In this document: in pieces, positions 44,010 to 55,246 of the stretch | Layout of the letters: each line of letters begins with the position of its first letter | How positions within the stretch are numbered: position 1 is the stretch's first letter | Origin: Jeotgalicoccus halotolerans | Lineage (GTDB): Bacteria > Bacillota > Bacilli > Staphylococcales > Salinicoccaceae | Reading direction: 5' to 3' | Assembly (NCBI RefSeq): GCF_003387165.1 | Contig: NZ_QUMW01000012.1 | Span: forward strand, 62,001-126,000 | Length of the DNA stretch: 64,000 nucleotides | Program-made: the position numbers and the translations under genes | Notes under the pieces: model-generated | The model's database searches: none | Seen by the model: only the letters and a program-made list of their open reading frames with translations | What the model was told of the DNA's origin: nothing

Positions 44010-44711
44010 ATGACTTTATTATACGAGGGCAAGGCGAAAAGTGTATACGAAACTGATGATAAAAATGTACTTTCTATTGAATACAAAGATGAAGTTACTG
44101 CGGGTAACGGAGAAAAGCATGACTTTATTCCAGGTAAAGGGCATTTAAACAATATTATTTCAGCTGCTCTTTTTGAAAGACTCCATGCTTTTGGCATCCC
44201 TTCCCACTTTATAGCAAAGACCGGGGAAGCGAGTCAGCTTGTAAAAAGAGTCGATATCATTCCGCTTGAAGTCGTTGTCAGAAATACTGCGGCAGGAAAT
44301 ATTGTAAAACGTTTAGGTGTCACGGAGGGGGAAGTGTTTGAAACACCGTTAGTCGAGTTTTACTTAAAGGAAGACTCGCTAAACGATCCCATTGTAACTG
44401 AGGATCATATTAAGCTTCTCGGTCATGGCACTGATTCCAATGTTGCAGAGCTGAAAGAAAAAGCACTCGCAGTTAACGAAGTCCTTACAGGAATTATGAA
44501 TAAGATGAATTTGACACTTGTTGATTTTAAAATTGAATTTGGTAGAGATGTCGAAGGCAATATACTGCTTGCTGATGAAATTTCGCCTGACACTTGCCGC
44601 TTGTGGGACAAAGATACCAATGAAAACTTTGATAAAGACGTTTATCGTAACGATACAGGGTCACTAATTGATACGTATAATAAATTTTATAATAAGCTGG
44701 AGGGAATTTAA
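44010..44711 (+). CDS. purC: Phosphoribosylaminoimidazole-succinocarboxamide synthase
   Basis: Joins CAIR and aspartate to form SAICAR. The 233-aa protein has [35 protein letters not shown] and the [14 protein letters not shown] signature. AAGGAG ends nine bases before ATG 44010, six bases past the purK stop. Confidence 0.95.
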   Translation: MTLLYEGKAKSVYETDDKNVLSIEYKDEVTAGNGEKHDFIPGKGHLNNIISAALFERLHAFGIPSHFIAKTGEASQLVKRVDIIPLEVVVRNTAAGNIVKRLGVTEGEVFETPLVEFYLKEDSLNDPIVTEDHIKLLGHGTDSNVAELKEKALAVNEVLTGIMNKMNLTLVDFKIEFGRDVEGNILLADEISPDTCRLWDKDTNENFDKDVYRNDTGSLIDTYNKFYNKLEGI

Positions 44712-44712
44712 G

Positions 44713-44970
44713 ATGAAGAAAATTGAATTAATCGTAACATTGCAGGAACAGGTTTTAGATACTCAGGGAGAAGCATTGGACAGGGCGGTAGCAGAACTTG
44801 GACACAATGAAGTATCTAATATTAGAGTAGGTAAAGTATTGTATTTCGATATTGCAGAGAATGATAATGAAAAGATTGAGAATATTGTCAAACAGCTTGC
44901 TGAGAGATTGTTTACAAATACAGTAATTGAAACTTACGAATATAAAATTTTAGATAGGGAGACATTTTAA
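44713..44970 (+). CDS. purS: FGAM synthase subunit PurS
   Basis: An 85-aa subunit that bridges PurQ and PurL in the three-part FGAM synthase of Firmicutes. KIELIVTLQEQVLDTQGEAL and VSNIRVGKVLYFDI are family blocks. ATG 44713 lies one base after the purC stop behind GGAGGG. Confidence 0.93.
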   Translation: MKKIELIVTLQEQVLDTQGEALDRAVAELGHNEVSNIRVGKVLYFDIAENDNEKIENIVKQLAERLFTNTVIETYEYKILDRETF

Positions 44971-45633
44971 ATGAAGTTTGCAGTTATTCGTTTTCCAGGG
45001 TCAAACTGTGACCGTGATCTATACAATGCAGCGATTAAAAGTGGTGCAGAAGCGGACTATGTGGATTATCGCGAAACCTCTTTGGATAATTATGACGGTG
45101 TTCTGATTCCGGGTGGCTTTTCATTTGGAGATTACTTGCGCTCCGGAGCTATGGCGAGTGTTGCACCAGTTACGGCTGCAATAAAAAAATTGGCTGACGA
45201 AGGCAGACCGGTCCTGGGTATTTGCAATGGATTTCAAATTTTAACTGAAATTGGTTTGCTGCCGGGAGCACTCATACATAATGACAGTCATACATTCATT
45301 TCCCGCAATGAGTCTTTAAAGATTGTCAACAATCAAACAGCGTTTACAGACCAGTATGAACATAATGAAAATGTGATTTTCCCTATTGCACATGGTGAAG
45401 GACATTACTATTGTTCTGATGAGACATATGAAATATTAGTGAAAAATAATCAAATTGTTTTAACTTATAATAATAATCCAAACGGTTCCAGAAATGATAT
45501 TGCAGGAATTGTTAATGAAGCCGGCAATGTTTGTGGTATGATGCCGCACCCTGAACGTGCATTAGAAACTTTATTAGGCAGTGAAGATGGTTATAGAATT
45601 TTTGATAGTATCGCTAAGTGGGGGGACAAATAA
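44971..45633 (+). CDS. purQ: FGAM synthase glutaminase subunit PurQ
   Basis: Class I glutaminase that supplies ammonia to PurL. The nucleophile elbow is GICNGFQIL, and the catalytic His and Glu lie in [24 protein letters not shown] is the typical start. ATG follows the purS stop directly. Confidence 0.95.
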   Translation: MKFAVIRFPGSNCDRDLYNAAIKSGAEADYVDYRETSLDNYDGVLIPGGFSFGDYLRSGAMASVAPVTAAIKKLADEGRPVLGICNGFQILTEIGLLPGALIHNDSHTFISRNESLKIVNNQTAFTDQYEHNENVIFPIAHGEGHYYCSDETYEILVKNNQIVLTYNNNPNGSRNDIAGIVNEAGNVCGMMPHPERALETLLGSEDGYRIFDSIAKWGDK

Positions 45634-45634
45634 A

Positions 45635-47812
45635 ATGAGATTCATTGAGCCTACGGCACAGGACATAAAAGAACAGAAATTATATAAGGAAATGGGTTTG
45701 ACGGATACTGAGTATCAAAAAGTTATCGATATTTTATCAAGAGAGCCTAACTATACTGAACTGGGTATATTTTCAGTAATGTGGAGTGAACACTGTTCAT
45801 ATAAACATTCTAAAACATTTTTAAAACAATTCCCGACAACTGGCGAGCATGTTTTAATGGGGCCCGGCGAAGGGGCTGGGGTTGTTGACATTGGAGATAA
45901 TCAAGCTGTTGTCTTTAAAGTAGAATCACATAACCACCCTTCGGCAGTAGAACCTTATCAAGGTGCAGCGACGGGAGTAGGCGGAATTATTCGCGATATA
46001 GTATCAATCGGGGCACGCCCAATCGGCTTGTTAAATTCACTTCGTTTTGGTGAACTTACAACTGCCAACAATCGAAGATTATTACGCGGTGTTGTAAGCG
46101 GGATTGGCGGTTACGGTAATTGTATCGGTATACCAACAGTTTCAGGGGAAGTTGAATTCGATTCATCATATGACGGAAATCCATTAGTAAATGCAATGTG
46201 TGTTGGAATTATCGAGCATGATAAGATTCAAAAAGGAACTGCTCAAGGTACCGGTAATAAAGTAATTTATGTGGGACTGAAGACCGGACGTGACGGTATC
46301 CACGGTGCCACGTTTGCATCTGAAGAACTAAGTGAAGAATCAGATGCTAAACGGCCATCTGTGCAAATTGGTGATCCATTCACAGGTAAAAAATTAATGG
46401 AAGCGACTCTTGAAGCGATAGACATGCCGGAACTTGTAGGCATTCAGGATATGGGAGCTGCCGGTTTAACATCGTCAAGTTCTGAAATGGCAGCTAAAGG
46501 AAACTCCGGTATGACGCTGTATCTTGACAAGGTTCCTGTGCGTGAAGAAGGTATTTCACCATATGAAATGATGTTATCTGAAACTCAGGAAAGAATGCTG
46601 CTCGTTGTTGAAAATGGATCTGAAGATAAGTTCCTGGAACTATTCGATGCTAAAGAACTAGATTCTGCTGTTATTGGCGAAGTAACTGATAATGACCGTT
46701 TGCTGCTTTATTTTGAAAATGAGCTGTATGCAGATATTCCTGTGATGCCTTTATCAGAAGAAGCACCAGAGTACATTTTAGAAGAACAAGAAGCTGACAA
46801 GGATGAAGCGCGCGAAGATTATTCAAATGAAGATCTGGAAAATGTTTTTATACAGTTAATCAGTCATCCAACGCACGGCGATAAGTCATTTATCTTTGAT
46901 CAGTATGACAGCCAGGTAGGTGCGAATACTGTAAAAGAATCAGGTTTCGGTTCAGGAGTAACCCGGGTAGAAGGTACTGATAAAGCAATATCGATGGCAA
47001 TCGACGGCAAGAGCCGATACGTCTATGCAGACCCTTATAATGGTGGGAAAGAGGTAGTTGCTCAAACATTCCGAAGTATTATTGCAACAGGCGCAACACC
47101 GCTGGCAATGACTGATTGTTTAAATTACGGTTCCCCGGAAAATCCAATTATATATAATCAGTTGAGCGAATCAACTAAAGGTATGGCGGAAGCATGCTTA
47201 GCGTTATCAACACCAGTAGTGTCGGGGAATGTCAGTTTATATAACGAAAATAGAGAAGGATCAATACTGCCAACACCAGTAGTTGGGATGGTAGGTTTAA
47301 TAGATGATGTAAACTTTATGAAAAGCTCTAAAGTAAGTGAAGGCGATGCACTGTATCTTGTGGGTGAATTAACACCATCATTTTCCGGCAGTCAAATTGA
47401 AAAAATATTGGAAAATAGAATACGCAAAACAGTTCGTAATATTGATTTGGAACTTGAATATAAGCGTGGAATCAGTTTACAGAGGAAATTAGTTAACGGT
47501 GAAATTAATAAAATTTCACCACTTGGACGTGGCGGATTAATTACTAAACTTGCTCAGCTTGCTGGTTATTTCAACCTTGGTATTGATGTAAACGTAGATG
47601 TCCGCAAAGATCTGCTTTTCTCTGAAGGTGCATCTAATTACCTAGTTGTTGCAGAGAGCGGCATGGATATAGAAGATGCTGTAGAAATTGGAAAATTATC
47701 TGGTGATAAATTCAGCGTGAAGACAAAAGACTTTGAGCTGATACAATCGTTAATTGAAATTAAAGCGCATTGGGAAGGGGCAATCCCGTCATGTATGAAT
47801 TACGTGGATTGA
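45635..47812 (+). CDS. purL: FGAM synthase subunit PurL (small type)
   Basis: Catalytic subunit (725 aa, the short PurL of Firmicutes) converting FGAR to FGAM with ATP and PurQ-derived ammonia. It contains [53 protein letters not shown] and the second half block [12 protein letters not shown] 45635 is one base after purQ and gives the canonical [14 protein letters not shown] start. It overlaps purF by 22 bases. Confidence 0.95.
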   Translation: MRFIEPTAQDIKEQKLYKEMGLTDTEYQKVIDILSREPNYTELGIFSVMWSEHCSYKHSKTFLKQFPTTGEHVLMGPGEGAGVVDIGDNQAVVFKVESHNHPSAVEPYQGAATGVGGIIRDIVSIGARPIGLLNSLRFGELTTANNRRLLRGVVSGIGGYGNCIGIPTVSGEVEFDSSYDGNPLVNAMCVGIIEHDKIQKGTAQGTGNKVIYVGLKTGRDGIHGATFASEELSEESDAKRPSVQIGDPFTGKKLMEATLEAIDMPELVGIQDMGAAGLTSSSSEMAAKGNSGMTLYLDKVPVREEGISPYEMMLSETQERMLLVVENGSEDKFLELFDAKELDSAVIGEVTDNDRLLLYFENELYADIPVMPLSEEAPEYILEEQEADKDEAREDYSNEDLENVFIQLISHPTHGDKSFIFDQYDSQVGANTVKESGFGSGVTRVEGTDKAISMAIDGKSRYVYADPYNGGKEVVAQTFRSIIATGATPLAMTDCLNYGSPENPIIYNQLSESTKGMAEACLALSTPVVSGNVSLYNENREGSILPTPVVGMVGLIDDVNFMKSSKVSEGDALYLVGELTPSFSGSQIEKILENRIRKTVRNIDLELEYKRGISLQRKLVNGEINKISPLGRGGLITKLAQLAGYFNLGIDVNVDVRKDLLFSEGASNYLVVAESGMDIEDAVEIGKLSGDKFSVKTKDFELIQSLIEIKAHWEGAIPSCMNYVD

Positions 47813-49209
47813 ATGAAGAATGCGGTGTGTTTGCAATTTGGGGGCACAGCGAAGCAAGTAAACTGACATATATGGCGCTTCACAGTTTACAGCACCGGGG
47901 ACAGGAAGGGGCTGGAATTGTAGCATCAAACGGTGAATATTTATTCGGAGCCCGGGGGATAGGGCTTTTAAATGAAGCACTAACCAAAACACAGCTGGAA
48001 TCACTGAATCCTTTTTGGCAGGCAATTGGTCACGTAAGATATGCAACGACTGGCGGCAGTGAATTATCTAACGTGCAGCCATTTTTATTTAAAAGTCATA
48101 CAGGAGATTTAGGACTGGCACATAATGGAAACCTGGTAAATGCATTGCAAATTAGACGTGCATTAGAAGATGACGGTGCGATTTTCCAGACGACATCCGA
48201 CTCGGAAGTTTTTGCACATCTGCTAAGACGTGCCAAAGGACCGACGAGAAAGGCAAGAATTAAAACAACACTTCAACAGCTTAAAGGCGCGTTCGCCTTT
48301 GTAATTTTGCACGAAGATGCATTGACCGTAGCGCTTGATGATCACGGTGTCCGCCCCTTGATGCTCGGTTCGCTAGACGGTGCATACTGCGTAGCCAGCG
48401 AAACGTGCGCCTTTACCGCAATTGGTGCAGAGTACATCCGTGATATTGAACCGGGGGAACTCATTACAATAAGCGACGAGGGTATTGATTTTGATCGTTA
48501 TACAGATTTCGAAAACCCGAATATGTGCTCTATGGAATACATTTATTTTGCACGTGCAGATTCAGAGTTCCGCGGCACGTCAACATACACAATTCGTAAA
48601 GCGCTCGGTGAAGAACTGGCTAAAGAAATGGATATTAAAGCAGATATGGTTATCGGCGTGCCGGATTCAAGTCTCGCTGCGGCTAAAGGGTTCAGCGATG
48701 AATCAGGAATTCCCGGCGAACAGGGGTTGTTAAAAAACCGTTATGTCGGAAGAACATTTATCGCCTCGGGACAGGAAGCGCGTGAACGCGCAGTCCGGAT
48801 GAAATTGTCTCCCGTCAGAGATATAGTTGAAGGTAAGAGCGTCATTGTTATCGACGATTCCATTGTGCGGGGGACGACGAGTAAATTTATCGTCAAAGCT
48901 TTGAAAAAAGCGGGTGCTAAAGAAGTGCATATGGGGGTGTCATCACCGCCACTTAAAAATCCATGCTATTACGGTATCGATGTATCGACGCATGCGGAAA
49001 TTATTGCCTCATCGAAATCAACTGAAGAGGTGCGGGAAGAAATTGGTGCAGATTCATTAACTTATTTATCCGTAGAAAAAATGCATGAAGTATATGAAAA
49101 ATACGGTTCACGCGGACAGTGTGATGCGTGCTTTACAGGGAATTATCCGATTGAAAATACTGATGGCTTGCTGCCGCAGGAAAAAGATGCGAAAACGAAA
49201 GGAGTATAA
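47791..49209 (+). CDS. purF: Amidophosphoribosyltransferase
   Basis: Commits PRPP to purine synthesis by making phosphoribosylamine from glutamine. The 472-aa protein starts with a ten-residue propeptide ([10 protein letters not shown]) ahead of the glutaminase nucleophile Cys11 in ECGVFAIWG. It has [11 protein letters not shown], the PRPP loop [18 protein letters not shown] and C-terminal cysteines (CDACFTG) compatible with an Fe-S cluster. The start overlaps the purL end. Confidence 0.95.
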   Translation: MYELRGLNEECGVFAIWGHSEASKLTYMALHSLQHRGQEGAGIVASNGEYLFGARGIGLLNEALTKTQLESLNPFWQAIGHVRYATTGGSELSNVQPFLFKSHTGDLGLAHNGNLVNALQIRRALEDDGAIFQTTSDSEVFAHLLRRAKGPTRKARIKTTLQQLKGAFAFVILHEDALTVALDDHGVRPLMLGSLDGAYCVASETCAFTAIGAEYIRDIEPGELITISDEGIDFDRYTDFENPNMCSMEYIYFARADSEFRGTSTYTIRKALGEELAKEMDIKADMVIGVPDSSLAAAKGFSDESGIPGEQGLLKNRYVGRTFIASGQEARERAVRMKLSPVRDIVEGKSVIVIDDSIVRGTTSKFIVKALKKAGAKEVHMGVSSPPLKNPCYYGIDVSTHAEIIASSKSTEEVREEIGADSLTYLSVEKMHEVYEKYGSRGQCDACFTGNYPIENTDGLLPQEKDAKTKGV

Positions 49210-49211
49210 CC

Positions 49212-50234
49212 ATGTCTGAACAATATAAAAAAGCCGGTGTCGATATTAATGCCGGATATGAAGCGGTCGAACAGATGAAAGGACATGTAAAACGCACTAT
49301 GCGTCCCGAAGTTATCGGCGGTCTTGGAGGTTTCGGCGCAGCATTTGATTTGTCACAGTTAAAGATGATCTCCCCTGTACTTGTGTCGGGTACTGACGGT
49401 GTCGGCACGAAACTGAAGCTCGCCATCGATTATAACCGTCACGATACGATCGGCATCGATGCTGTTGCAATGTGTGTAAACGACATTATTACGACCGGCG
49501 CAGAACCGTTATATTTCCTTGATTATATTGCTGTTAACAAGGTGGTTCCTGAACATATCGGAGAGATTGTTAAAGGGGTATCGGAAGGCTGTGTGCAGTC
49601 TGAATGCGCGCTGATAGGCGGGGAAACTGCCGAGATGGGAGAAATGTACGGCGAAGGTGAATATGATATTGCGGGGTTTGCTGTCGGTGCAGTTGAGAAA
49701 GATCAGTATATCGACGGAACATCTGTTCAAGCCGGCGATAAAATTATCGGTCTCGCTTCAAGCGGCATTCATTCAAACGGCTACAGCCTGGTCCGTAAAA
49801 TTATTGCAGATAATCAAATTGATGTGACTGCAGAGCTGGATGGCGACAAGCTGCTTGATCTGCTCCTTGAACCGACGCGTATTTACGCGCAGGAAGTTAA
49901 AGCATTAAAAGGCAAAGTAACGATAAAAGCGATGAGTCACATTACCGGCGGCGGTTTTATTGAAAATATTCCGAGAGCCTTGCCTGAAACACTGGGCGTG
50001 AGTCTCGACGTTACGAATATTGAAGTGCCGAAAGTACTCGCCTGGCTGCTCGAACAAAGCGGGATGAAACAGGAAGAAGCATATAATGTCTTCAACATGG
50101 GCATCGGCTTTATTATTGTCGTGCCAAAAGAAGAAGCGGATACGGCACTCGATATATTGAAAGACTTCAATTATACGAGCAGCGTGATTGGTGAAGTCAC
50201 TGCTGAAGAGGGAATTAAAATAAATGGTCAGTAA
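49212..50234 (+). CDS. purM: Phosphoribosylformylglycinamidine cyclo-ligase
   Basis: Forms AIR from FGAM and ATP. The 340-aa protein has the GFGAAFDLS and [18 protein letters not shown] site and [20 protein letters not shown] precedes ATG 49212, two bases after purF. It overlaps purN by 11 bases. Confidence 0.95.
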   Translation: MSEQYKKAGVDINAGYEAVEQMKGHVKRTMRPEVIGGLGGFGAAFDLSQLKMISPVLVSGTDGVGTKLKLAIDYNRHDTIGIDAVAMCVNDIITTGAEPLYFLDYIAVNKVVPEHIGEIVKGVSEGCVQSECALIGGETAEMGEMYGEGEYDIAGFAVGAVEKDQYIDGTSVQAGDKIIGLASSGIHSNGYSLVRKIIADNQIDVTAELDGDKLLDLLLEPTRIYAQEVKALKGKVTIKAMSHITGGGFIENIPRALPETLGVSLDVTNIEVPKVLAWLLEQSGMKQEEAYNVFNMGIGFIIVVPKEEADTALDILKDFNYTSSVIGEVTAEEGIKINGQ

Positions 50235-50793
50235 TGTTGCGGTATTTGCTTCCGGCGGCGGTTCTAATTTTGAAAACCTTGCTTTAAGAAGTAGAGAATC
50301 CGGATTTGATATTAAAGTGCTGATTGTTGACTCGCCGGATGTATTCGCACTTAAACGGGCAGAGAAATTAAATATACCTTCAATTATTATTGATCGCGGT
50401 GCTTATTCCAGCAAACGGGAATTTGAGACTGCCATCAGAGAAGCAGTTTCAGGTTTTAATATTGATTATATTGTGCTCGCCGGCTTTATGAGAATATTGT
50501 CGGCTGAGTTTATTAATGCATATAAAGACCGGATTATTAATCTGCATCCTTCGCTGCTGCCGTCATTTAAAGGCAGGAATGGTATAGAAGATGCCTACAA
50601 TTACGGCGTAAAAGTAACCGGTGTGACAGTGCATTATGTCGATGCCGGGATTGATACCGGAAAAATTATTGAACAGAGTGCAGTTATAATAGAAGAAGAT
50701 GACACACTTCAATCACTTGAAGATAAAATACATCAGGCAGAGTACGAATTATATCCTGAAGCTCTGAAGAAAGTACTGGATGGGAGAGTTTAA
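50224..50793 (+). CDS. purN: Phosphoribosylglycinamide formyltransferase
   Basis: Transfers a formyl group from 10-formyl-THF to GAR. The 189-aa protein has [11 protein letters not shown] and the [33 protein letters not shown] catalytic region with Asn, His and Asp. The start lies within purM. Confidence 0.95.
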   Translation: MVSNVAVFASGGGSNFENLALRSRESGFDIKVLIVDSPDVFALKRAEKLNIPSIIIDRGAYSSKREFETAIREAVSGFNIDYIVLAGFMRILSAEFINAYKDRIINLHPSLLPSFKGRNGIEDAYNYGVKVTGVTVHYVDAGIDTGKIIEQSAVIIEEDDTLQSLEDKIHQAEYELYPEALKKVLDGRV

Positions 50794-50795
50794 CT

Positions 50796-52271
50796 ATGAA
50801 AGCATTGCTGAGTGTATCAAACAAAACAGGCATAGAGAAATTTGCAGCGGGTCTCATTGAACAAGGCTATGAGCTGTATTCAACAGGCGGCACGTTTAAA
50901 GCTCTCGAGGATGCTGATATTGCTGTAAAGCAGGTCAGTGACTTAACGGATTTCAATGAAATTATGGACGGCCGTGTCAAAACACTGCACCCGGCAGTTC
51001 ACGGCGGTATTTTAGCAGATCGTGACAATGCGGCGCATATGGAAGATCTTCGTAAAAATAATATAGAAACGATTGATCTTGTTGCTGTCAATCTGTATCC
51101 GTTTAAAGAAACAGTCAGAAAAGCGGATGTGACTGAAAGCGATGCAGTTGAAAACATCGATATCGGCGGTCCGACAATGCTTCGTGCAGCGGCGAAAAAC
51201 TACAAACATGTTACGACAGTTGTGGACCCGTTTGATTACGAAGAAGTGCTGGAGCGTCTTAAAAATAATGAGCTTGATGAGGACTTCAGAAAACAGCTGA
51301 TGATCAAAGTGTTCCGCCACACGAACGACTATGATCAGGCAATCGTAAACTTCTTTGCACAGAGCGAGAAGACTCTCCGTTACGGTGAGAACCCGCACCA
51401 GAGTGCAAAATACGTTAAAACGTCAGACGAGCAAAATACAATTCTCAACGCCAAGGTGCTCCACGGCAAAGAACTGAGCTACAACAATCTAAGGGATGCG
51501 GACAGCGCCTTCCAGCTGGCGAAGAAATTCGACCTGCCGGCGGCAGTTGCAGTTAAACATATGAACCCTTGCGGTGTCGGTACCGGCGATACGCTGGAAG
51601 ATGCGTTTCAAAATGCATTCGATGCTGATAATCAGTCGATTTTCGGCGGTATCGTTGCGCTTAATAAAACAGTGAATGAAGCGGCAGCAGAAAAATTAAG
51701 CAAGGTGTTTTTAGAAGTAATTATTGCCCCGCATTTCTCAGAAGAAGCATTGAACATTTTAACGGCGAAAAAAAATATTCGTCTCCTGCAGGTTGATTTT
51801 ACAGAAGATGCAGTGCAGGACGAATTTGTCAGCGTGTCGGGCGGCTACCTTGTACAATCGCGTGATACAGGGAAACTCGATAAAGATTCTCTTGAATATG
51901 TTACAGAACAGAAACCTGATGAAGACCAGCTGAGAGCATTGGCACTTGCCTGGGAAGTATCTAAACATGTGAAGTCGAATGCGGTTGTCCTCGCCAACAG
52001 TAAACAGACAGTCGGTATCGGCGCCGGTCAGATGAACCGTGTCGGCGCCCTGAAAATTGCAGCGGAACGAGCAATTGAGCTTGGAGACAATGTTGTTCTC
52101 GCAAGCGACGGGTTCTTCCCGATGCCGGATACAGTGGAAAATGCACACCGGTACGGAATAAAAGCAATAATCCAGCCCGGCGGTTCAAAACGCGATAATG
52201 AATCAATCGATTTTTGTAATGAGAACGGTATCGCAATGGTATTTACGGGAATGCGTCATTTCAAACATTAA
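50796..52271 (+). CDS. purH: AICAR transformylase/IMP cyclohydrolase
   Basis: Bifunctional enzyme for the last two steps to IMP. The 491-aa protein has the N-terminal cyclohydrolase part ([32 protein letters not shown]) and the C-terminal transformylase part with [23 protein letters not shown] and [18 protein letters not shown] precedes ATG 50796, two bases after purN. Confidence 0.95.
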   Translation: MKALLSVSNKTGIEKFAAGLIEQGYELYSTGGTFKALEDADIAVKQVSDLTDFNEIMDGRVKTLHPAVHGGILADRDNAAHMEDLRKNNIETIDLVAVNLYPFKETVRKADVTESDAVENIDIGGPTMLRAAAKNYKHVTTVVDPFDYEEVLERLKNNELDEDFRKQLMIKVFRHTNDYDQAIVNFFAQSEKTLRYGENPHQSAKYVKTSDEQNTILNAKVLHGKELSYNNLRDADSAFQLAKKFDLPAAVAVKHMNPCGVGTGDTLEDAFQNAFDADNQSIFGGIVALNKTVNEAAAEKLSKVFLEVIIAPHFSEEALNILTAKKNIRLLQVDFTEDAVQDEFVSVSGGYLVQSRDTGKLDKDSLEYVTEQKPDEDQLRALALAWEVSKHVKSNAVVLANSKQTVGIGAGQMNRVGALKIAAERAIELGDNVVLASDGFFPMPDTVENAHRYGIKAIIQPGGSKRDNESIDFCNENGIAMVFTGMRHFKH

Positions 52272-52290
52272 TACTGGGGGACGGAAATCA

Positions 52291-53541
52291 ATGAATGTAT
52301 TAGTAATTGGCGGCGGCGGACGGGAGCATGCTCTCGTGAAAGCTTTAAGCCGGTCAAAGCATACAAAAAACATACACGCAGTACCCGGCAACAGCAGTAT
52401 AGAGAAATATGCTGACGTACACAGCGATATTAAAGATTCCGATATTGACCGGATTGTTGAACTGGCGAAAAAGGAGAACATTACATGGGCAGTTATCGGT
52501 CCTGAAGCCCCGCTTAATGAAGGTCTCGCTGATGCACTGGAAGCTGCGGGAGTGAAAGTGTTCGGACCGAGAAAGCTGGAAGCACAGCTCGAGTCTTCCA
52601 AAGCTTTTGCCAAAAAAATTATGTTTAAATACGACATCCCGACTGCAGCCTACCAGACATTTACGAATTTAATCGAAGCAGCAGAGTACGTTAAACAAGA
52701 AGGCGCACCGATAGTCATTAAAAAAGACGGTCTGGCTGCAGGCAAAGGTGTTGCTGTGGCAATGACTGAAAATGAAGCGCTCGATGCATTAAAAGAAATG
52801 TTTGCCGAAGGTGAAGATAATCCAGTTGTCATTGAAGAATTCCTTGAAGGTGAGGAGTTCAGCTTAATGGTGCTCGTAAACGGAGAGTACACATTGCCGT
52901 TCAATATTGTAGCCCAGGATCATAAACGGGCGTATGACGGAGATACGGGACCGAATACGGGAGGTATGGGTGCCTATGCGCCTGTAACTCATATTGGTTC
53001 TGATGTAATCAGGGAAGCTGTCAGCAAAATAGTTAAGCCGATGGCAGATGCAATGGTAAAAGAAGGACTGGATTACTTCGGTGTGATGTATCTCGGGGCT
53101 ATTATTACTAAAGACGGTGTTAAAACAATTGAATTTAACGCACGATTCGGTGATCCGGAAGCTCAGGTGCTGCTGGGGCTTCTTGAATCGGATTTTATCG
53201 ATGTGCTTGAAGCGGTCAGAAATAAAGAGTCTTACGAGCTGCAATTCAGCAGCGACTCTATGCTCGGTGTAATATTGGCATCGAAAGGTTACCCGAAAGA
53301 TTATGTTAAGGGTGCTTCGGTTATTATTCCTGATGAGCTGGAAGATGAAATATTTAATAGCGGGCTGAATCATCTTAAAGACGACCGTTATGAAACTGCC
53401 GGCGGCAGAGTACTGCTTGTAACAGGACGCGGAAACACACTCGAAGAGGCTAAACAGACTGCATATAATAATACTAAAAAGATTGAATTTAATAATGATG
53501 CGTTATTTTATCGTAAAGATATTGGAGAACGCGGCGTATAA
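52291..53541 (+). CDS. purD: Phosphoribosylamine--glycine ligase
   Basis: ATP-grasp enzyme that makes GAR. The 416-aa protein begins VLVIGGGGREHALVKAL and has KKDGLAAGKGVAVA, GPNTGGMGAYAP and EFNARFGDPEAQVLL. ATG 52291 is behind GGGGGA and gives the canonical N-terminus. Last gene of the operon; purA and purB are not in the window. Confidence 0.95.
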   Translation: MNVLVIGGGGREHALVKALSRSKHTKNIHAVPGNSSIEKYADVHSDIKDSDIDRIVELAKKENITWAVIGPEAPLNEGLADALEAAGVKVFGPRKLEAQLESSKAFAKKIMFKYDIPTAAYQTFTNLIEAAEYVKQEGAPIVIKKDGLAAGKGVAVAMTENEALDALKEMFAEGEDNPVVIEEFLEGEEFSLMVLVNGEYTLPFNIVAQDHKRAYDGDTGPNTGGMGAYAPVTHIGSDVIREAVSKIVKPMADAMVKEGLDYFGVMYLGAIITKDGVKTIEFNARFGDPEAQVLLGLLESDFIDVLEAVRNKESYELQFSSDSMLGVILASKGYPKDYVKGASVIIPDELEDEIFNSGLNHLKDDRYETAGGRVLLVTGRGNTLEEAKQTAYNNTKKIEFNNDALFYRKDIGERGV

Positions 53542-53568
53542 ACAGGTGATTATTTCTCCTGTTTTTTA
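53540..53568 (+). terminator. Terminator of the pur operon
   Basis: Stem AAACAGG/CCTGTTT with an 11-base loop and T6, beginning in the purD stop codon. Confidence 0.7.
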
Positions 53569-53641
53569 TTTTAAAATTGTATGGTGTCTGCAACCAATTC
53601 ATAGTATAATAATATGCATTAAGGAAATTGGAGGAAGAATG

Positions 53642-55213
53642 ATGAAGAAATTATCAATGCTGTTAATGGCAGCATTTGTATTAATACTTGCTGCCTGCAC
53701 GAGTGACAGTGACGTAGAAGAAGAAGTGGCGGAAACAGAAGGAGACTCTGGGAATGGGGAAGCAATTGATTTCAGTATTATGGCCCTGCCGAACTCACTT
53801 GACCCGCATGCGGCAAACGATGGTTACTCACTTTATGTGATGACTAATATTTACGAAACGCTTGTAAAATTAAATCAGGATTTGGAACTGGAGCCGGGGC
53901 TTGCTGAAAGTTATGAACAGATTTCAGATACAGCCTGGGAATTTAAACTTCGTGAAGGGATTAAATTCCATGACGGCAGTGACTTTAATGCAGAAGTGGT
54001 AAAAGCTAACCTTGACCGGGTGCGCGATGAGGAAGTTGCGTCACCATTGTCCTTCTTGTTTACTGAAATTTCGGAAGTGGAAATTATTGATGACTACACG
54101 GTTCAGATACATACAGACGAACCATTTGCAGCCTTGCCCGCTCACCTGGCGCATCCTGGCGGACATATGATTAGTAAAGAAGTCATCGATGCAGATTATG
54201 CTCAAATGGAAGAAGGCGGCAACCCGCTGACTGAAGTTAACCGTACACCGGTGGGGACAGGATTCTTTAAATTTGAAGAGATTAATGAAGGTGAACACAT
54301 TACATTAACAAGAAACGAAGAGTACTGGGGAGAGCCTGCTAAACCTGAATCAATTACATTCAGAGCAGTACCGGAAGACCAGTCCCGTATTGCTGAGTTA
54401 ACATCAGGCACAGCGGATATTATTTATCCGATGGATCCGAATGATGTTCAGCAGGTTGATGCAAACGAAGGCAGCGAAGTTCAGCAGCGCCCGAGTGCAA
54501 ACATGACGTATTTAGGATTTAACACGGAAAAGGAACCATTTAATGATGAAAATGTCCGCCTGGCCATTGCCTCTGCAATCGATAAAAATGCGATTATCGA
54601 AAATATTTTAGTGGGCATTCACGAAGTTGCGGAAACACCGCTAAACCCGACAGTACATGGCTACAGTGAAAATTTAGAGCCAATTGAGTACGACCTTGAT
54701 CAGGCAAAAGAATACCTTGCAGCAAGTGATTATCCGGAAGGATTTACAGCGGAAGTTGTACTGAATTCGAGAACACATCAGGACGTTGCAACGTATATGC
54801 AGGAAGTATTATCTGAAATCGGTGTGGACTTGGAAATTTCTCTAATGGAAGCGGGAGCATACCAGGAATATACAGCGAACGGGGACCATGAAATGTTTAT
54901 GGGCGGCTGGGGAACAGTAACGCTCGATGCGGATTACGGCTTATACCCGATGTTCCATTCGGATAATATAGGCGCACCTGGAAACAGAACGAGATACTCC
55001 AATCCGGAAGTTGATGAATTACTGGATAATGCGCGTGTAGAAATGGATGAAGAAACACGTCTTCAGATGTACGAAGATGCACAGCAGATTATTATAGACG
55101 AGCAGCCGCTAATCCCGGTCTTCCATACGACACTATTAACAGGAATTAACTCTGACTTGGACGGCTACTACCAGTACCCGAGCAGTTTCCCTTATCTTAA
55201 AGACTTGGAATAG
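53642..55213 (+). CDS. Oligopeptide-type ABC substrate-binding lipoprotein (SBP_bac_5)
   Basis: A 523-aa extracellular receptor with lipobox LAAC (Cys near residue 20) and the DppA/OppA/GsiB fold: PNSLDPHAANDGYSLYVMTNIYETLV, the WEFKLREGIKFHDGSDFNAEVV signature, and RLAIASAIDKNAIIENIL. Members bind peptides, glutathione or nickel chelates. I start at the second of two adjacent ATG codons, seven bases after GGAGG. No permease or ATPase gene is adjacent, so it is an orphan receptor that must use a distant transporter. Confidence 0.85.
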   Translation: MKKLSMLLMAAFVLILAACTSDSDVEEEVAETEGDSGNGEAIDFSIMALPNSLDPHAANDGYSLYVMTNIYETLVKLNQDLELEPGLAESYEQISDTAWEFKLREGIKFHDGSDFNAEVVKANLDRVRDEEVASPLSFLFTEISEVEIIDDYTVQIHTDEPFAALPAHLAHPGGHMISKEVIDADYAQMEEGGNPLTEVNRTPVGTGFFKFEEINEGEHITLTRNEEYWGEPAKPESITFRAVPEDQSRIAELTSGTADIIYPMDPNDVQQVDANEGSEVQQRPSANMTYLGFNTEKEPFNDENVRLAIASAIDKNAIIENILVGIHEVAETPLNPTVHGYSENLEPIEYDLDQAKEYLAASDYPEGFTAEVVLNSRTHQDVATYMQEVLSEIGVDLEISLMEAGAYQEYTANGDHEMFMGGWGTVTLDADYGLYPMFHSDNIGAPGNRTRYSNPEVDELLDNARVEMDEETRLQMYEDAQQIIIDEQPLIPVFHTTLLTGINSDLDGYYQYPSSFPYLKDLE

Positions 55214-55217
55214 CATA

Positions 55218-55246
55218 GAAAATCCCTCCAGCCGGAGGGATTTTTT
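55218..55246. terminator. Bidirectional terminator between the peptide receptor and the kinase gene
   Basis: Stem AAATCCCTCC/GGAGGGATTT, loop AGCC, T6 on the plus strand and A-rich on the other side. The kinase gene ends at 55245. Confidence 0.85.
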